From contig VWZL01000296.1 in the NCBI GenBank assembly GCA_013396915.1, positions 138,466 through 202,465 of the forward strand: a DNA stretch of 64,000 bases, given 5' to 3'. Positions within the stretch are counted from its first letter, which is position 1, and each line of letters begins with the position of its first letter. Made by a program: the position numbers and the translations under genes. The notes under the pieces are model-generated. The model saw nothing but the letters and a program-made list of their open reading frames with translations, ran no database searches and was not told the origin of the DNA. Of this stretch, positions 59,701-64,000 are shown in pieces. The stretch comes from Stercorarius parasiticus. Taxonomy: Eukaryota > Chordata > Aves > Charadriiformes > Stercorariidae.

Positions 59701-62700
59701 TCTGCTTCTAGATAAAAAAGCTCCATACAATTAATCTTTTTATGTTAATCAAACTCCTCAGGCTTCTGTTTTCTCTACTTGTATTTTTTCCAAAGCTGAG
59801 AATCTAAACAGTATCAGCAAGACATATTTATTTCCATGTTTTGAATAGCCTCTACTCATTTCTGATATGGAAAAGTACTCATTGCTTTTTGTAATGAATT
59901 AGGGAGCATAAATAGAATTACCAGGGAGATGAAAATGACGTGTTTTTCAACTAACACAATTGAAGTACAACTTCTTGCTAGAGAAAGTTTATAAGAAACT
60001 TAGATGGCAGCCAAGAATGCTTAGATGAATTTCAGGAAAGGAAAGTCCATGAAGCTGTTAAAGACAGCTGCAGTCCCTTGGTGAAGAAGATGCCAAACCA
60101 CAGCTTGCTGGAAGCCAGACCAGTTTATGTAGGAAGCATTTGTAAATACTTGCCCAATTCTTAGTCTGTTCCTTATTGACCAGTGATGGGAAAAGGGCAC
60201 TGAATTAAATGGATTGTCTGGTTAGGCCCGTTGTGCCTTTCATTACATGTTTGCAATTCTTAGAGCAAATCGCAAATACTGTGACTAGGGAGGAGGTCAC
60301 ACATGAGACAGGTTCAGTCCCTGTTTTTTGTGGCAATTTCAATTACACTTTGCTGATGGCCTGTCCATGGGACAGAAGTGTGGCTAGAAGGTATCAGGCC
60401 CAAGTGATGTGTATGGTTAAATCACATACCAGCAATCTCACTAATTTTTTCTATTTGTAATGGACCCAGGACCTTCCAATTATCAGGTTCTTGCCTGAGG
60501 CTTGTACCAGGTCTTTGTCCATGTTCCCTGTTTCTACAAGGTTTGAAAAAGGTAGATTATTCATATCTGCTTCTAATCAGCAGCCACGGAATCACAATTC
60601 AGCATGTTTAGAGGAGCAGTTATTTAGGGAACAAGTTTTCCATAATGCCAGTTGTCAGTTTCGGAGATTTTTTTGCAGTGACCACAAAAACTACTGGAAT
60701 CATACAATTTACTAAAGATCCATTCGTGGCTCTATTAAGAGGATCTTTTGTTTTCTTTTCTTGTGTATCAGCTGCTTGCTAAAACAGGGCAGACGGCTAA
60801 CGGTTCCAATCCTGGATGCCCTTTCTCGTCTGGATCTCGATGCAGATCTTCTGGTTGAGGTAAGAGCTTTTACTGAGCAGTTGAGCAGAACCCATCCCCT
60901 GCTTGGCAACCCAAGAGCTAGAGCTGTTTGGTCATTCAAAGTATTTTGCTAAACCTAACTCCTGTAGGCCTTCAAAACTCCCAAGCTTGCTGAAATTGGG
61001 AAGGAGTCAGAGAAGCTAGAACTGCTTTTGGAAACATGCGTGCGGGGTTCAGTGAGGAGCAGAGAGAAGTTTTCTGTCTGTTACAGTATGCATTCAGAAA
61101 TTTCACACACAACTGTTTTAGCAAATGCAAAAGCACTTTGTCCTGCTGCAGTAAATGTTTACTGCCCATCTTAAACTTGCTTACTGTCATTATTTCTTTT
61201 TTGGAGAAAAGTGAGCAGACTAGACTGCTATATTCTACGTGAAGGCAAACCAGTGATTAGATAATTGCATGATTATAGTTTTTCTCTGCAGCATGCTGAT
61301 AAAGGATAAGAGATGGTGTGCCTTGGGTCTTCTGGACATGCTTTATTGTTGCATGTCTTGCAGTTAGGCTTCTTAAGTATAGAATAAAATCGGTTCATTT
61401 CAGTTCATGAAATACTATTTTACATAGTCCTCAAGGGCTAGTGGCGCCTACCAGGTTACAGTGCTTCCATGCTTTTCCCTTTTGAAAGCCAGTTAAAAAA
61501 TGATGAAGCCAAGCTCTTGGCAGTGCCAAGTGAAATGACAAGGGGCAATGGCCACAAATTACAGCCTAGGAGGTTCAGATTGGACATTTGGAAAAATGAG
61601 TTAGGGTCTGCGGCACTGACATAAATTATCAAAGAGGTGGCAGGGCTTGGGGGCTTTCTTCCATCCTTGGGTATCTTTAAGACCCGGTTAGCAATGCCAA
61701 GGCCAGTCTGATCTAGTGCTGACAATATCCCTGCTCTGAGCAGAAGGCTGGGCTATAAGCCTCCAAAGATTCCTTCCCACCAATGTAACTATGTTTCTGT
61801 GAACCACAGCCTTACAGCTGATCCAGTATTGCTTTCTCCTCAGGTGCGGCAGTCTGCCATGACCATTGTGCCTTCTGTAAAACTGGAAGATTTACCTGTA
61901 GTAGTAAAATTCATCCTCCATGATGTCAAGGCAGCAGATGCAGTAGAGGTACAGTATTTTCTCTATACTAAAGACCAATAAGTTGTCCAATCCAGTGTGT
62001 ATTTTAACAGAGAGCACTTGCTTCACACACAGAGGTGTACGCTTTTACGCCAAGTAAAATTTTTAATATTGCCAAGAATTAAAGTGCACGTAGAAACTAT
62101 ATCTGTCTTTTAACATGGATTTGGTTCTGCTTTCAGGCATGAGAGTTGAAACCACCTCCTTTCTGCTGGCTATTGCAGATTTTTCTCATTTGTTCTTAGA
62201 ATTATTTTTTCTTTTGGTGTAAACGGCTTAAATAGCTGACAGCAGTCAAATTGTCTTGAGTTAAATTCTTAGACTGAAAAAACGCTGGTTAGGTGTCAAC
62301 TTCAACCCTTTGAATTTTATCTAAGAATTTTGCATTGTACAGACCTTTTAAGGGTTTTAAATTCCAGAAATATCCAACATGGGATATGGACATGGGACTG
62401 CAACTTGGTAATTCTCCTCGTTTGCTCCACCAAGTTCTGTTCTAAATCACGTTTTGGAAACATCCCTACGAGGGTGGTTCTCCTGTTGGATCTAAGATGT
62501 AAGCTCCCTCAGTTTTTGAAGTTGCTTTATTTAAGAAAACATACTCAGAATATTTTTTTAAATGAACCAGATGTGTTTTGTCACGCCAGCCTGGCTGAAC
62601 TATTGATACTTGGAGAAAGCCTCAGCTTAAGCCAGATGTGGATTGTGACCTGCCCAAATCTTTCAGGGGGACCACCGTGAAAACAGCATGTGTATAACAT

Positions 62701-64000
62701 GCAACCCAGTCTGTGCTGATCCACTACAATTCGACAGAAGTTAAATTGGTAAATTCACATGCCCCAGAATTCCCGTGGCTGTCATATTATCTTGCTCTGC
62801 TGTTAAACAGGATAAAACTAGTTCACAGCAACATACAGCAGATGTAGGTGGGAATTTCATGGAGTAACTCTTAAGAAATCCTCTTCTCCTTTCTGCATGC
62901 ATGTGCATGACAGTGAAGAACAAAGTGTGGCTGGTTCGCTTTCTAAGTATGGAAAAAAAAAGTTGGAGCATGGTCAAGTGCTTGCAAGTCTTTACAAATG
63001 CATGAGGTTTTGATTTGTAATTTTAAGGTTATTGTGCGAGATTGTTTTCTTTTCCTCAGTGTTTTCTTTCCTCGTATGTTACAGTGCTGGGATTTGTATT
63101 TTACAGGTGATTTCTGATCTTCGTAAGAGCTTGGATCTGTCATCATGTGTTCTGCCCCTGCAGATCCTAGGTTCCCAGAAGAAGCTGAAAAGCCAAGTCC
63201 AGGCCAGGTAATTGAGCCAGTTTACATGATTCTCCAAGGGTAAGATGGGATAAGAGAACTTTGGCTCGTCTTTATGTGTTCTCTCTGGCACACATGGTTA
63301 CATACATGAGCCTAATTTATCCCATGTAAGGGTGCTGACATCTTTATTCCTTTCTGCTTGGTGCTAATATAACACATTTGTCAATCCTTGTGGAGCCAGC
63401 TTTCCCTGCCATGCATGTAGTTCCTTTTGAGCCATCTGCATCCATGTCTGCACAGGTGTATGCTACTCCATTTATAATAATGCTGCTGCTAGTTCATCTG
63501 TTTTAAGTTCCCACCAGTACTGTGTCTTTGGTTGATTCTGCAACCTCTGCTTCCACCCTTTTCTGAAACTTTTCTGACGTTCCCTGTCCTTGCCAGAGCA
63601 TTCCCTCTAGAGAATGGCTGCTTTAAGTAACTGCCATGACTGCTGGGCTGTTTTGTTCCTTTTACTACAGTATTTACAATGACGGAGTCTCCTTTCTGAT
63701 CATTTACAGTTCTTCCATGAGTCAAATAACCACCAGCCAAAATTGTGTGAAGCTACTTTTTGATGTGATCAAGTTAGCTGTGAGATTTCAGAAAGATGTC
63801 TCTGAAGCTTGGATTAAGGTAAGGTGCTTCATAGGTGCTTCCTTTTGTAATTTTTCTTCTATGTTGAGCGTGAGCCTTTCTTGTAATTAAATGTGATATC
63901 AAAAGACAAATTTAATTCTGTATTCCAAATTAGCAGTGCTTTTTCAGGAGTCTGCTTTCTTCCTGATTTCACAGTGCTTGCAAGATGGCCCGTGGGCTCC
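50666..64000 (+). CDS. FANCD2: FANCD2, Fanconi anaemia group D2 protein (5' part, continues past window)
   Basis: FANCD2 pairs with FANCI; the pair is monoubiquitinated by the Fanconi core complex, clamps DNA and directs interstrand crosslink repair and fork protection in the nucleus. Coding exons: 51843-51921 (the exon starts at 51820), 52663-52797, 53422-53489, 54331-54434, 54975-55038, 56702-56754, 57930-58008, 58760-58884, 60772-60859, 61844-61948, 63107-63207, 63710-63818. These 370 codons join in frame and match roughly the first quarter of the about 1450-residue human protein. They include the basic N-terminus (MVSKRKSPK) that holds the nuclear localisation signal, and helical-repeat segments such as LIKLLLGI and [14 protein letters not shown]. 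The ubiquitinated Lys (561 in human) lies beyond the window. The first, non-coding exon is not defined but should lie in the island after the gap; one possible donor is gtgacg at 50780. Confidence 0.98.
50957..51178 (+). mobile_element. CR1 LINE 3' fragment with internal deletion
   Basis: Reads gtcggtctcttctcccaggt, then gcctcaagttgtgccagggg, ggatattaggaaaaattttt, gcattggaacaggctgccca, and after a deletion ggttggactcaatgatctta with the attctatgattctatgat tail. Plus orientation, very well preserved. It starts beside the single N at 50956, close to the FANCD2 promoter. Confidence 0.95.
51179..51819 (+). other. FANCD2 5' intron, part after the CR1
   Basis: 0.64 kb before the first coding exon; nothing recognised. 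Confidence 0.7.
51820..51921 (+). CDS. FANCD2: FANCD2 first coding exon
   Basis: Acceptor tttttatag, donor gtatag. The ATG at 51843-51845 sits in a good context (gttgccatgg). Encodes [20 protein letters not shown], then LPSRCS. The basic N-terminus fits the known nuclear localisation role. Confidence 0.96.
51922..52662 (+). other. FANCD2 intron after the first coding exon
   Basis: 0.74 kb; nothing recognised. Confidence 0.75.
52663..52797 (+). CDS. FANCD2: FANCD2 coding exon 2
   Basis: Acceptor ttttctcag, donor gtatgc. Encodes [20 protein letters not shown], then [20 protein letters not shown]. It matches the FVKLLKISGIILKTGE region of human FANCD2. Confidence 0.97.
52798..53421 (+). other. 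FANCD2 intron after coding exon 2
   Basis: 0.62 kb; nothing recognised. Confidence 0.75.
53422..53489 (+). CDS. FANCD2: FANCD2 coding exon 3
   Basis: Acceptor ctccttag, donor gtaagt. Encodes [20 protein letters not shown], then PG. Confidence 0.97.
53490..54330 (+). other. FANCD2 intron after coding exon 3
   Basis: 0.84 kb; nothing recognised. Confidence 0.75.
54331..54434 (+). CDS. FANCD2: FANCD2 coding exon 4
   Basis: Acceptor gctttgcag, donor gtcaga. Encodes [20 protein letters not shown], then [14 protein letters not shown]. Confidence 0.96.
54435..54974 (+). other. FANCD2 intron after coding exon 4
   Basis: 0.54 kb, containing the perfect T11-A11 palindrome at 54871-54894; nothing else recognised. 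Confidence 0.75.
54871..54894. repeat. Perfect T11-A11 palindrome
   Basis: G, eleven T, eleven A, C: a 24-base perfectly self-complementary tract within a FANCD2 intron. Slippage during sequencing or replication is likely at such a tract. Confidence 0.85.
54975..55038 (+). CDS. FANCD2: FANCD2 coding exon 5
   Basis: Acceptor atcttgcag, donor gtatgg. Encodes [30 protein letters not shown] is shared with human FANCD2. Confidence 0.97.
55039..56701 (+). other. FANCD2 intron after coding exon 5
   Basis: 1.66 kb, with a CR1 3' fragment at about 55185-55585; nothing else recognised. Confidence 0.75.
55185..55585 (+). mobile_element. CR1 LINE 3' fragment
   Basis: Shows agatgctcagggcctggagc, gagggagctgggtttgttca, gctagagaggtggtggaaac, then actgagcaacctgatctaac and gagcagggggttggacctcc. 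This is the full CR1 3' order in plus orientation, moderately diverged. Confidence 0.85.
56702..56754 (+). CDS. FANCD2: FANCD2 coding exon 6
   Basis: Acceptor ttttttctag, donor gtaagt. Encodes [17 protein letters not shown] plus two bases of Ile. Confidence 0.97.
56755..57929 (+). other. FANCD2 intron after coding exon 6
   Basis: 1.2 kb, with a probable ancient CR1 ORF2 remnant at about 57260-57535; otherwise nothing recognised. Confidence 0.7.
57260..57535 (+). mobile_element. Ancient CR1-type LINE ORF2 remnant
   Basis: The phrases gcaaagaagctgaggctgtt, tttcagtgctgagtatcaag, and ttttcacccaagaactctaa followed by aggaccttgg resemble the region before the reverse transcriptase of old amniote CR1 elements. 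It is broken by stops and substitutions. Confidence 0.4.
57930..58008 (+). CDS. FANCD2: FANCD2 coding exon 7
   Basis: Acceptor ccgttttag, donor gtgggt. Encodes [20 protein letters not shown], then RLLDSQ. PRLIV and KWLDR are shared with human. Confidence 0.97.
58009..58759 (+). other. FANCD2 intron after coding exon 7
   Basis: 0.75 kb; nothing recognised. Confidence 0.75.
58760..58884 (+). CDS. FANCD2: FANCD2 coding exon 8
   Basis: Acceptor gtctacag, donor gtacag. Encodes [20 protein letters not shown], then [20 protein letters not shown]. This lies in the region reported as a CUE-type ubiquitin-binding fold in human FANCD2. Confidence 0.98.
58885..60771 (+). other. FANCD2 intron after coding exon 8
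   Basis: 1.9 kb; AT-rich, no repeat or gene recognised. Confidence 0.7.
60772..60859 (+). CDS. FANCD2: FANCD2 coding exon 9
   Basis: Acceptor gtgtatcag, donor gtaaga. Encodes [20 protein letters not shown], then [16 protein letters not shown] is shared with human. Confidence 0.97.
60860..61843 (+). other. FANCD2 intron after coding exon 9
   Basis: 0.98 kb, with a CR1 3' fragment at about 61480-61800 ending roughly 40 bases before the next acceptor; nothing else recognised. Confidence 0.75.
61480..61800 (+). mobile_element. CR1 LINE 3' fragment
   Basis: Reads agccaagctcttggcagtgc, then acaaggggcaatggccacaa, taggaggttcagattggaca, ttccatccttgggtatcttt, and a decayed tail (ctgagcagaaggctgggcta to atgtttctgtga). 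Plus orientation. Confidence 0.85.
61844..61948 (+). CDS. FANCD2: FANCD2 coding exon 10
   Basis: Acceptor tctcctcag, donor gtacag. Encodes [20 protein letters not shown], then [21 protein letters not shown] and KFILH are shared with human. Confidence 0.98.
61949..63106 (+). other. FANCD2 intron after coding exon 10
   Basis: 1.16 kb; nothing recognised. Confidence 0.7.
63107..63207 (+). CDS. FANCD2: FANCD2 coding exon 11
   Basis: Acceptor attttacag, donor gtaatt. Encodes [20 protein letters not shown], then [13 protein letters not shown]. Confidence 0.97.
63208..63709 (+). other. FANCD2 intron after coding exon 11
   Basis: 0.5 kb; nothing recognised. Confidence 0.75.
63710..63818 (+). CDS. 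FANCD2: FANCD2 coding exon 12 (last in window)
   Basis: Acceptor catttacag, donor gtaagg. Encodes [20 protein letters not shown], then [23 protein letters not shown] and SEAWIK match human FANCD2 near residue 350. The window ends 182 bases into the next intron. Confidence 0.98.

Overview
The window is vertebrate nuclear DNA, almost certainly from a bird. The genes have small exons with GT-AG introns. CR1 LINE fragments of several ages are scattered throughout, and an LTR-like block resembles a family I recall from other bird genomes. The species cannot be named from the sequence. Nothing prokaryotic, no CRISPR array and no operon is present.

Layout. (1) Positions 1-40215, plus strand: USP4, a ubiquitin-specific protease. 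All but roughly the first 19 codons are present, in 22 coding exons that join in frame to a stop at 39971-39973 with a polyadenylation signal at 40191. The introns carry CR1 fragments, the LTR-like block at about 25360-25960 and a strong unassigned exon-like segment at 29969-30100. (2) About 40216-44360: a 4 kb gap between convergent genes with no gene I can support. (3) 44455-49995, minus strand: EMC3, complete in 8 exons, 261 codons, a core subunit of the ER membrane protein complex insertase. (4) About 49690-50955: a GC-rich promoter island interrupted by a 511-base assembly gap (50155-50665). It lies between the EMC3 start and the FANCD2 start, which point away from each other. (5) About 50666-64000, plus strand: FANCD2, 5' part only, 12 coding exons covering about 370 residues; the gene continues past the window edge.

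All exon junctions were checked by codon phase. The USP4 exons in the window sum to 919 complete codons plus stop, the EMC3 exons to 261 codons plus stop, and the FANCD2 exons to 370 codons. The three genes do not form one pathway. USP4 removes ubiquitin from signalling, p53-axis and DNA-repair proteins. EMC3 inserts membrane proteins at the ER. FANCD2 is the monoubiquitinated clamp of interstrand crosslink repair.

I found no new multi-gene system. The most unusual signals are a candidate alternative or poison exon in USP4 intron 13 with a hairpin just upstream, an EMC3 splice donor that appears to be built from a CR1 tail, and a GC-rich tandem repeat at the edges of the promoter gap.
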